Shown one piece after another: positions 1 to 9,999 of a DNA stretch of 64,000 bases. The stretch spans positions 2,852,001 through 2,916,000 of the forward strand of contig JAGTXZ010000020.1 of NCBI GenBank assembly GCA_018398575.1. The letters are read 5' to 3'. The notes under the pieces were generated by a model that saw only the letters and a list, made by a program, of their open reading frames with translations, searched no databases and was not told the DNA's origin. Origin of the DNA: Ampelomyces quisqualis (Eukaryota; Ascomycota; Dothideomycetes; Pleosporales; Phaeosphaeriaceae). Position numbers and translations under genes: made by a program. Numbering within the stretch: the stretch's first letter is position 1; every line of letters begins with the position of its first letter.

Positions 1-913
1 AATCTAATTATATAACTTTAGAGTAAATATAATAGATAGCTCTAAAGACTAGATTTTTAGCTAGCGTAAAACAGTTATATATTAATTTGTAGAACTAAAA
101 CTTTTTGTTACTTACTATACCTATACGCGTAGTGCACGTTTTTACGTAATATACACTAAATACTATTATCTATACTATAAAAATAAGGTTATTAAGCTAC
201 CTACAATAGCTTAATATATATAATATTAAGGTAGAGTAATAAATAAGGTCTTGTAATTAATTTATACTACTTAAATTTTAATAGTAGGGTAATAGTGCGC
301 TTACGTAATATAAGCTTAGATTAAGTAGCTAGTATAGCTTTTAGAAACACTAAAGTTGCTATAATAGTAACAGAGCGTTTCTAACACTTGTTACTTAATA
401 AGATAGCTTCTAAAGCTTTGCGCTTAGTGTTATAAGCTTTTAGAATAGTTTTTTTAGTATTTTAAAGCTGCTTTTAAGACTCTCTTTTAGCTACTTTCTT
501 AGCTCTCTTTTTCTTTCTTACCTTCTTAGCTCTCTCTTATTTCTTATACCTCTACTTCTTTTATAATTACTATTTAAGGCGCTTTTCTTCTTACCTCTTC
601 TTACGCTAAAGGTTTTAGAGTTACCTCTTTTTCTTATCTTTCTCTCTTTATACTGCTCTTGTATATACTACTCTTACTACTCTAGAAAAGTAGAATATAG
701 CACCTTTATAATAGTTCTTCTTCTCTTAAAAAGAAAGTGCCTTATTATACTTCTTACGCTTATTTTTAGTGTTAAGAGTATAGTATAGGCCTTAATTTTT
801 ATATAAGAGAAGGTTATAATAAACCTAGTAGTAGTGTAGATTAGTAGAAAGCTTCTTTCTAGTACTAGGCTTCTTATCCTTTACTACTTCTTGCAGAAGC
901 TATTCTATATAGA
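1..913 (-). pseudogene. RIP-degraded tail of a Fot1/pogo-type transposase
   Basis: AT-rich sequence with no open gene. Read on the minus strand from about 760 down to 380, and taking stops as lost Gln or Trp codons, it shows the basic, charged tail typical of fungal Fot1/pogo (DDE_1) transposases: YYKGAIFYFSRVV, then a Lys/Arg/Glu-rich stretch, then QKNYSKSLQ. In intact relatives this is a 'GGAIFYSPRK' block followed by a coiled, basic end. The catalytic part would lie at higher coordinates, where the family B LTR now starts (914), so the transposase was probably cut by that insertion. Positions 1-380 hold only AT-rich sequence I cannot assign. Seen: the residues named. Known: the family tail. 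Inferred: the truncation. Confidence 0.45.
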
Positions 914-1147
914 TGTAATAGGCTGCTACCTAGTTAGTCCTTAGTTATAGAAAAACCTTAGTCTACTAAACTAGAACGCTAAAAATCCTCTAGACAAGAA
1001 CACTAAAAATAGTTCTAGACTAGAGCACCTAAATTCTCTAAACTAGACTACCTTAGAACTATAAAAACTCTTTAGGTAGTAATTAGAATAGAATATAAAT
1101 TTATATCTTTACTTTCTAGTAAGTACTCTTAGAATCTGCCTCTTATA
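914..1147 (+). repeat. Family B 5' LTR, shortened form
   Basis: Matches the 258 bp family B LTR at 35493-35750 and 39671-39928, starting TGTAATAGGCTGC and ending CTTATA. It is about 24 bp shorter because one copy of an internal tandem unit (ctagaac...aaaaa type) is missing. RIP transitions throughout. Confidence 0.85.
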
Positions 1148-2004
1148 ATTAAATTTATTAAACCTAACTAGGCTAAAGAGCTATTAGTAACCTCTAGTAT
1201 AGAATAAGTAACTGTCTCTATAATAGTATAAGACATAATAGTATAAGCTATCTAGATAAGACGCAATAGCGTCTCTAAGTTAGTTATTAAAGATAAGTTT
1301 AATTAAATAATTATTAATAACTTTCTAGATTTAGAGAAATAATAGATTAAGAAATAACTGCGGTTAAACAGCCTTAAAGAAACGCCTACTTAGCAGAAAG
1401 TTTATAACTTCTTAGTAGCTAGACTCTCTAATAATAAGAAAGGAAAGTCTCTTATAAGCGTAGACCTAGACTTAGTATTACTAGTAAAAAATCTATAAGA
1501 ACAAATTATAAGGCTTATAGCCTAAGTAACTCTAGAAGCTTTTAGCTTTATACAGACCTTTTTAGAAAGCTTCTTTCTGCCTTAGAAGACTTATAAAGTC
1601 CTTAACCTAGAAGTATATAAAAGAGATTAAAAAGATTACTATATCTTTAAGGCCTAAATAAAGTATAAATTAGAATATAACAGTATAAGACTAGGCTCTT
1701 AAGCTAGCTATTTTTTTAACTACCTTAAAGAGTTAGCAGCTAGTGTAGCCTTATCTTAGGTAACCTAGAACCTTTAGGGCTTTACAGAAGAGCTCTAGAA
1801 CTTCCTAGGTAGCTAATTTAGAGATAAGCTACATAACAAAAGATTATAAAGGAAACTCTAAATAATCTAACAAAATAAGTCCTTTCTCTAGAGCTTTAAC
1901 ATAGAGTTTATAAGGCTAGCCTATAACGCAGGCAAGAAAGATAACAAAGTAAACCTAAAAATAAAGTACCTAAGCGCTATTTAGCTAGACCTATAAGATA
2001 GAAT
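1148..2004 (+). pseudogene. Family B gag, 5' fragment (RIP-degraded)
   Basis: Nearly colinear with 35751-36607 of the complete B copy, differing mainly by C/T and G/A changes. It encodes the N-terminal and middle part of a Ty3-like gag, with many TAA/TAG codons where Gln or Trp is expected. The fragment stops at 2004, where the LTR of family A starts. In the complete B copy the same point reads straight through (…gatagaat|aattt…), so A cut B here. The rest of B does not resume on the far side of A. Confidence 0.8.
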
Positions 2005-2303
2005 TATAACAAGCACATGCAAACATATATTACATCTAATACCTTATAAAGGCTTAGTAACAGATTATGTAGAGAGCTAGTAGATTAGGACCAAAAGCGC
2101 TCTAACAACGCTCTAACTTAGCTGCTACGCCTACTATAAATATAAGCCTATAGCATAGATAGAAGACAAGTTTCTCTTGTCCTTTTGTACAAGACCTATA
2201 AGTATATAGCTAATCTAGAATCTTTAATACAACACGCACTCCTATATGCCTCTAATACGTATCTAATTTAATTCTAATAGCTGTACCTACTTGCGTTATT
2301 ACA
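2005..2303 (+). repeat. Family A LTR (5' of A1)
   Basis: A 299 bp direct repeat of 8801-9099. The family consensus starts TGTAACAAGCACATGC and ends GCGTTGTTACA; here the first bases are TATAAC through RIP. It contains TATAAATA at 2135-2142 and the 19 bp hairpin-forming block GGACAAGTTTCTCTTGTCC (slightly altered here, around 2164-2182). Confidence 0.92.
2135..2142 (+). promoter_or_regulatory. TATA box of the family A LTR promoter
   Basis: TATAAATA, conserved in the LTRs of all three A copies. It lies 34 bases before AGTTTCTCTTGT (2169-2180), the usual spacing to a transcription start, so the R region probably begins at or near that block. The motif is seen; the start site is inferred. Confidence 0.55.
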
Positions 2304-2305
2304 TT

Positions 2306-2317
2306 ACAAGAGAAACT
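2306..2317 (+). other. Self-complementary primer binding site of family A
   Basis: ACAAGAGAAACT begins two bases after the 5' LTR. Its reverse complement AGTTTCTCTTGT is present in the LTR at 2169-2180, where the transcript should begin. No ordinary tRNA 3' end (a TGG... start) is visible at this site. This is the arrangement known from Tf1 of fission yeast, where the 5' end of the mRNA folds back and primes its own reverse transcription. The site is also seen at 34713-34724 (A3) and, with one RIP change, just right of position 33370 in A2. Confidence 0.65.
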
Positions 2318-2329
2318 TTATCCTGCTAG

Positions 2330-3850
2330 TAATAGTATTTAGATAATATTGCTATTTACTTTTAAAAAGATTGCGTTAAAACGTCTAGAACTCTATCTAA
2401 ATTAGATTTGTTTGCAACCTTAAATCTATTAAACATAGTTAGGATCTCTTAGATCTTCTAACAGCTAAAGCCTTTAGGTTTAGATCTTCCTATTAACACA
2501 ATAGTTAGGATTACTTTAGAAAAGTTGCGTTTAGCGCTACAATAGAAACTTAGAGACTATTAATAACCTAGGAGTATTAGAGGCAACGCTAATAACTTCC
2601 TCTAAAGAACTAACTCTAGGAGCCTTCTCTTAAGACAACTCTATATTAACTGTAATAACCTAGTAATAGAGTGCTAAAGCAAAAAAGATAGACACTAAAG
2701 AACCTCCTTAGCTTAGAGCTACACTAAATCTAACCTCTGCCTAAATAGAGGTTAATTAATTACAACAAGATTTAAAACAGGCTTTAGTAGAAATTAATTC
2801 CCTTAAGAAAGGACCAACTCTGTTAGTAGAACTAGACAAGCCCTTACCTACTACTAAATTACCTTAGAATAATTCTGTACTTTGCTGTTTATCTAACAGC
2901 TCTACATCTAAGTACTTACGTTACTATAAAGGCTCTTGCTAACTTTAACAATCTAAGAAAACGCCTAATATAGACAATTTTAGTAATAAAAAAGATCCTA
3001 CCTTCTGCTAATAGCAGGCCTCTATCTAGGATTAACTTAAAATTAACTTAGATTACTATTAGACTAAAAGACAACACATAGCCTTAGTATAGGGCTACAC
3101 TATAGGACTAGCTAAGAGCTATCTTAAGCTACAATATTTATTAGATACTAATTAAGAGTAATTCTAGAACGCTAAGCAAATAATTAAGCTACTTAAGTCC
3201 TACTTTATTACAGGCAATAAGGTAGCTAAAAGCTGTGCAGCGTTTAATTAATTGCAGATAACAAAGAAGGAAACGTTTCCCTTGTTTAAAGCTAGGTTTC
3301 TAAGTTCTGCAGTTAAAGAATAAGTACTCCCTTTAGAGTAGTTTTACTACTTATAGACTAAGATTACGCTAGGGTTGCAAGCCTTTAACCTAGGATTTAG
3401 GCACTAATAGAAGAACTTATTTAATTAGATAGTAGAACACTTTACTACATATAATATAGAGTAGAAGAATAACTCTATACTAAGTATAACACTAGTTGCT
3501 GCTAAGTTGCTAATTAGGTTAGCCCTATAATAGAATTTAGAGCTAAATTAGACTACTACTACTAGCGCTTTAACAAATTCTGCGCTAGCCTATTAATCTA
3601 TAATAGTGCGTCTTCCTACAAAGACTCTTAAGCTAGAACAATAAAAGACCTCTAGTAGTTGTTATAATTGTAGTAAGCTAGAACACTACTCTAGTAACTG
3701 CACAAAGCCTTGTATGCGTTAGATTAAAGCTGTAGAAGTAGACAAGTATAAAGATACTTAAAAGTAACCTGATTAGGAGGTGTATTGTACAAGAAATAGA
3801 AGCGCCTAAGAGGACACTTCTCTTTAGGCCTAAGCTGTTATAATCTATCT
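2330..3850 (+). pseudogene. Family A gag (A1)
   Basis: Capsid-like polyprotein region ending in a retroviral zinc knuckle at 3660-3701: CYNCSKLEHYSSNC, which fits C-x2-C-x4-H-x4-C. A nucleocapsid knuckle binds the genomic RNA during particle assembly. Stops are spread through the frame at Gln and Trp positions. The same knuckle is visible in A3 (40521-40562) and A2 (about 31990-32031, minus strand), with cysteines turned to tyrosine in part. Confidence 0.75.
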
Positions 3851-4349
3851 TACTTTAACCTTTCTTATTTGTTTTGCAGTCTCTATTTCCTTATACTTAC
3901 ACTTCTCTATAACTAGAGTATTAGTTTACGCCTTAATACTCTTGTTAACACTAGTACTTAAAGTTTTCTATTTTTAAATTTACAAATTATTTTATCTATT
4001 TCTAAAGCCTTACAGCAACCTATCTAGAAGCTCCCTTTCTAGGTTTAGGTACGCAGCTTTAAGGATTAGATTACTTCTTTAGTTACTTAATATATTTAAC
4101 TACACTTAAATATTAATAGCTAAAAGATTTTAAACTATCTATTTCTTATCCTTAATCTTAGGCCTTAGGATTGTATACTTAGCCTCTAATAGTTAAGACA
4201 ATTTAAGATTTAATTAGACATAAATAGGTTACAGTTTATTTAGCTATCTAAGTACCCTTGTTTATATAATTCTTTACCTCCTATTTCTACTGTTTTATAT
4301 TAAGCTATAGTGCTAGCTACTGTCTATCTTAATGTGCAACAACGCAACA

Positions 4350-7300
4350 CCCTATAGAAGAAAGAAGACTATTATATCTAAAATAGTTCTTACTGTTCTT
4401 TTTCTTCTATTTATTGTATTAAGGGATGCTTAAAGCTCCTATTAGCCTAAAAAATCTTAGAGATTCCTTATACCCCAACTAAGCAAAACCGCTTAGAGTC
4501 TAAACCCCTTCTAAGCACCTGCATAGCTCTTATTTCTGCTAACGTATTTTACTTTATTATAAAGAAGCTCTAGAACAAGTTCTTTACAACAAGCCTCTAT
4601 AAGATTAACAGGATCCTTGCCTCTAAGGATAACGCAGACAATTAAAGCTAATTAGATAAGAGATTACTTACCTATTACTTCTAGTATTAGGATATATTTA
4701 GCAAGTTAGCAGCTAATTAATTGCCTCTTTATTATCTGTATAATTACAAGATTATTCTTAAAGAACTATTACTAAATGCGTTTAGTCTCCTGTACAAGTA
4801 AAACTAGAAGGAGCTTAAAGCTACTAAGGCCTACGTCTAGGAACACCTTTAGAAGAGTTTTATTAAGGCTAGCTAAAGTTCTTTTACTTTACTTATTCTT
4901 TGTGTATGTAAACTAAATAGAGATATACGCATCTATGTAGACTACTAGAAGATTAACGCTCTTACGCGCAAGAATGTTTATCTAATCTCTTATATTAATA
5001 AGCTGCTATTGCGCCCCTCTAAAGCTAAGATCTTTACTAAGTTTAATATTAGGGCTGCCTTTAACAAAATTTATATAGATCTTAACTCTAAAGAGTATAC
5101 TACCTTTTAGACCTGTTATAGTATATATAAGTATAAGATTCTCTCTTTTGGCTTGTGCAATAGGCTAGCTACGTATTAACACTATATAAATAATATACTA
5201 ATTAATTATCTTAACAATTTCTATATTGCGTATCTTAATAACATCCTAATCTACTCTAAAGATATAAACTTATATTAGAAATATGTCTAAAAGGTCCTAG
5301 AGCGCCTACGTACTGTAGGACTCTAAGTAGATATTTAGAAGAGTAAATTTTATATAACCTGCATAAAGTATCTAGGTTACGTTTTAATAAACTAGGGCAC
5401 TAAAGTTAACCCTAACAAGGTAGAAGCACTCTAAAACTAGGCTAAACCTACTATAGTTACTAGCGTTAAGTTATTTCTTAGTTTTGCTAGTTTCTATTAA
5501 CAATTTATTAAGGATTTCTCTTGTGTAGCTAAACTAATTATAAAGCTTTAAAGTCTCTCTATACTGTTTAAATAGACTATAGACTGCTAATAGGCTTTTG
5601 GTTAGATTAAAGCCTTACTCTTAGCTATTTCTACGCTATCTTATTTCTATTCTAAGTATAACACAAAGTTAGAAACTAATGCGTTAGATAGAGTAATAGC
5701 AGGAGTACTCTCTTAGAAACACCCTAACAATAAGTAGTATCCTATAGCCTTCTATAGTTACGCCCTATCTAGGGCTAAGCTTAATTAAGAAATATATAAC
5801 AAAGAACTTTTTACTATTCTAAAAGCGTTTAAGAAGTAGAGAGCTAAACTTACCTCTATATAGAGTTAAATCTAGGTGTATTTAAATTACTGCTTCTTAG
5901 AATACTTTATAACTACTAAGGTTCTTAATGCACGTTAAGCACAATAGGTAGAGATTATTACCTCTTTTAATTTCTACATTAAGTACACGCCTAGCAAGCT
6001 TAATAAGCAAGCTAATATTCTAAGCTAAAGGGAACAGAATATTAGTAAGGTTAAGGCTGCCTAACAAGACAACAGATCCTATGTACTTCTAGGACCTAAA
6101 CGCCTAAACTCCCTAGTTAACTCTAAACTAGCTTAGAACTACGTCTGTAACTAGCTAGAGGTTAGTGTTTTAGCTATTTCAGTCTAATCTATTAGTGCCC
6201 CCCTAAACCTTAACTTGTTAGAACTAATTAAAGCCCTGCTAGTAGAGAATTGCTATTCCTTTAAGAAAGAGCGTCTTAAGCTACTATAGCTGTATTATGT
6301 CTAAAAAGGACTACTGCTTTATTACTTACGCTTTTGTGTACCTAAAGATTTCCTCTTGTGTACCTAACTAATTAGAAAGGCTTATAATTAAGTATCTACT
6401 GCTTATCTAAGCGCTACAAAGATATATTAGCTTCTATCTTAGTAGTATTATTAAAAGAGTATAGAGGCTACATGCAAATGCTATGTACAAAACTATGTTA
6501 CCTATTAAAGATCTTATCTAAGACAGCTCTAATCCTAAAGTTTCCTCTATCTATTACTAATTCCTAATAGGCCTATACAGCATTTGTGTATAGATTTTAA
6601 GATATTTTTAACTAATTAGTATAGCTATAATTAAATTATAGTTATTATTAATTGCCTATTAAAGCAAGCTGTTTCTATTCTTTGCTATAAAACAATTAAT
6701 GCTTAAAGAATAGCTTACTTGTTTATCTAATAGGTATACTAATTTAGCTACACGCCTAAAAGTATAGTGTCTGACTGCAGACCCTAGTTTGTGTTCTAAT
6801 TCTAGTCTAAGTTCTGCAAGATCCTAGGCGTATAACTTAAGCTTTCTACAGCCTACTATAAATAAACTAATAGACAAACTAAGATTATAAATAAGTATAT
6901 TAATTAACAATTAAGGCCTTTTGTATTCTATTACTAGGATAACTAGAGTAACCTCTTGCTAATAATTAATTAAGCCTAAGCTACGCTGCTGCACTCCGCA
7001 ATTAGTATAGTGCTGTACTAGCTTCTATTTAGATCTAAACTACAACAGAGCTAGGATTAAGCACTATCTCCTTTAAAACACAAAGATATAAACGTTAAAG
7101 ATGCCTTAAGCTTAGCTACCTGCATGTATAAAGCCTAGCGCATAGCTAAAAATAATATAAAAAAGGCGCAGTAATAGTTAGCTACTAAAGTAAATAAATA
7201 TTATTAACCTGTTAATTAGGCAGTAAGTAATAAGGTTTACCTCTTAACCTAAAACCTATCTGTTACCTGCTAAAGTCGCAAACTCGCTAAATTGTAGAAA

Positions 7301-7760
7301 GGCCTCTTTAAAGTTCTAGAATAAGTTAGCTATTTATTTTAACTAAAGCTACCTAAAGGTTCTAAGATCTATAACGTGTTTGCTCTAGACGTTCTCTACA
7401 AAGACTCTAACAACCTCTTGCCTAGTTAGCTAAGCCTAAACCTATCTAGCATCCTAATTTAAGGCGTTAAAGAATAGAAAGTTAAAAAGATCCTAGCTAG
7501 CAAGCTATACTGCTCTATCCTAAAGTATTGTGTAAAATAAGTAGGCTATAATCCTAACCTTACTTAGTATAATGCCTTAAACTTTATAAGCGCTCTACAC
7601 ATATTACAAGCGTTTTATAAACGCTATCTAAAACAGCTAGGACTCTTATAAGCGTTAGCTAAGTAGATTATAGTATAAAAAAAAGAAGTTAAAGATCTTA
7701 CAGTATTATAAGACAATTATGTTAGAGAAATAGAACTTAATATTGCAACTACTACACTAG
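4350..7760 (+). pseudogene. Family A pol (A1): RT, RNase H, integrase, chromodomain
   Basis: The reverse transcriptase catalytic box is at 5231-5260, reading YLNNILIYSK; the expected YxDD aspartates have become asparagines through G-to-A RIP. RNase H follows (LETNALDRVIAGVLS from 5669). The integrase region covers about 6500-7000. A chromodomain near 7535-7600 reads VGYNPNLT.YNA. The order RT-RNaseH-IN-chromodomain places family A in the Ty3/gypsy chromoviruses. Intact relatives copy RNA to DNA and use the chromodomain to pick heterochromatin. Dozens of stops make this a dead copy. Confidence 0.85.
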
Positions 7761-7869
7761 TAAGTAACAGCTATTAATAATAGAAGTCTTACTCTTCTAT
7801 TAGATCTAACAGCAGACTGTTGTTGCTACTAGTAGGACGTTCTTAATTATCTAAATTCCTAGGTGCAGA

Positions 7870-8478
7870 CACTAACGTACTACCTAGTTATCCTCTGTTC
7901 TAGCCTTGCTTACTGCAAGTACTAGCCTCTTGCGCTGCCTTCTGCGCCTTCTTCTGCTCTACTAACTAATTAGCTCTTAATGCTATTATAACATCTATTA
8001 GCTAAGCAACTATACTAGTTAACCTAGCTGTACTTCTTCTAAGTAACCTAACCTCCTTAGCTATTACTCTAACTTCTCTAGCTAGCTCCTCTTTCTAGTA
8101 ATAAGTGCTAACTAATAAGTTAGCGTTGTTTATATTAGCTACTTGTGCAGTGCTTACTTGTACAACAGCAGCTAACTAAAACGCTACCTTCTTAATAGCA
8201 GCCTTCTGCTCTAACACTACTTTATTAGACTTGTCTCTACCTAAGGCAGTAAACCTGTAGTTAAGAGCCTTAGAGAGGCTATTATACTTTTAGCCTGCAT
8301 ATAGGAGAACTAGGTAACACTTTTTATTTAAGAGTGTACAATAAGCACACTTCTTAAACACGTCTAAATAGAATCTAAACTTAATATTAAAATAGCTGCA
8401 GGCAAAAGCTCTTGCAGCCTGTAGGCAAACAACCTAATAGGCTAAGAGATAAGCTCTAGAAGGGACAGGAATAGGTAT
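7870..8478 (-). pseudogene. Antisense accessory frame of family A (A1 copy)
   Basis: Lies between the end of pol and the 3' LTR and reads opposite to the element. It is best seen in A2 (27190-27900), where the start is ATG; here the start has become ATA (8478-8476). A Cys motif C-x2-C-x6-C falls near 8320-8352. The function is unknown; see the A2 entry. Confidence 0.6.
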
Positions 8479-8800
8479 TGTGTGTATCTACTATACAGTT
8501 AGCTAGTAATTAAGAAAGGACAAGGCTTAGATAGCTTTAGGTATACAAACGTAAGAGAGAGAGTATAGAGAAGTAGTATACTAGAGGGCTAGCCTTGTAT
8601 ATATGCTTAAAAGCTTAAGGTAAAGTTAGAAATGTTAAATGCGCTAGCGCGCTAATTAAAACAACAACAAACAGCTATATTATGTTATTCTAAAAGGAAC
8701 TTAAGGTAAATAAGAGTTTACAACAATTTAAAGAGGTATCTAAAACAACACTAATACAGACCTAATTAATAGAAACTATTAATTTTAAGAAGGGAGATAA

Positions 8801-9099
8801 TGTAATAAGCACATACAAATACATGTTACATCTAATACCTTATAAAGGCTTAGTAACAGATTATATAGAGAGCTAGTAGATTAGGACCAAAAGCGCTCTA
8901 ACAACGCTCTAACTTAGCTGCTACGCCTACTATAAATATAAGCCTATAGCATAGATAGAAGACAAGTTTCTCTTGTCCTTCTGTACAAGACCTATAGGTA
9001 TATAGCTAATCTAGAATCTTTAATACAACACGCACTCCTATATGCCTCTAATACGTATCCAATTTGATCCTAATAGCTGTACCTACTGGCGTTGTTACA
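8801..9099 (+). repeat. Family A LTR (3' of A1)
   Basis: Starts TGTAATAAGC and ends GTTGTTACA; direct repeat of 2005-2303. A purine tract (aagaagggagataa) comes directly before it, the expected polypurine primer for plus-strand synthesis. Confidence 0.92.
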
Positions 9100-9149
9100 C
9101 AACACGTCTCTACTAGCGCAACGCCTCTAACTTAATCTATTAGCGCTAC

Positions 9150-9960
9150 TAGGGCGCAGGCTAAAGATTAAGAAAATTATTGTCTTTAAAGGCAAGAGAA
9201 TTAGGAAGTATTAGAACTTTAAGGCTAGGCTATCTATTGCCTTTTAATTAGATCTCTTAGCCTTCTAGCTTAAGGACTAAAAGATTGCCTTTACCTTCTA
9301 GTACCTATAAACTACGTTTTAATAGATGTAGATATAGAGAGAATAGGAAAATAATAGTAAAACGCTAGCGTAGCGCAATATAATGTCTTTTCTACTTAAT
9401 TAGATTAAGAGCCTTGTAAATAGAGAGCTTTAAGTTACTATACAGTATTAAAAGGCATCCTAAAAGAACAGCTAAACAGTAAACAAATTTGCAGCCTATT
9501 TATCTACTTTAGAAAATTAAGTAAATCCTCTTTATAAGTAGAAACACTTAGTAATACACTTGTACAGCAAACTCTGTCTAAAGATTAGAGTAGCCTTCTC
9601 TAACTATACTAAGTTTTCTACTACCTGTAGAGAACTTGTTAAACGCGCTGTAACGCTAGAAGATAACTTGCGCTATAGTAGTAGTATACTGTTACTATAC
9701 TATTATATACATAAAACGCCTAGTATAGAAAAAACTTTGTAGCCTAAACTAGACGCAATAGCTTTACAACGTTGTGTTGCTAGTACTGCAAACCTAAGCC
9801 TAAAGCTAACTAACGCCTACTACTATTGCAGCAAGATAGGCTATTAGGCTAAAAAGTATAGATTAAGGCTTAACAGCTCTTTTCTTGTTACTAGTTTAAA
9901 TGCAATACAAATAAAAAACAAGTAGGCCTAAAAGAAGCTTCTCTTTTAACAGCCTAAGTT
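9150..9960 (+). pseudogene. Family C gag
   Basis: RIP-broken gag. A short stretch that happens to stay open (9560-9742) includes AVTLEDNLRY, typical of the end of fungal Ty3 gag capsid regions. The knuckle near 9820-9860 reads YYYCSKIGY.AKKY, a mutated C-x2-C-x4-H-x4-C. Confidence 0.7.
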
Positions 9961-9999
9961 CTACTATAATAGAAGAATTGTATTAAAGTACTTAGAACG

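Larger units (their letters stand above)
2005..9099 (+). mobile_element. Family A Ty3/gypsy chromovirus, copy A1
   Basis: A full-length LTR retrotransposon: LTRs at 2005-2303 and 8801-9099, a self-priming site just after the first LTR, gag with a zinc knuckle, pol in the order reverse transcriptase, RNase H, integrase and chromodomain, then an oppositely oriented frame, then a purine tract before the 3' LTR. Everything is riddled with RIP stops, so no protein is made. Unlike copies A2 and A3, this copy has no matching target duplication: the left flank is family B (agaat) and the right flank is family C (caaca). That suggests recombination between two A copies. Confidence 0.9.

Noticed and set aside
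9560..9742. 60-codon open frame as a small gene
   Set aside because: It is a stretch of family C gag (AVTLEDNLR) that happens to lack RIP stops.
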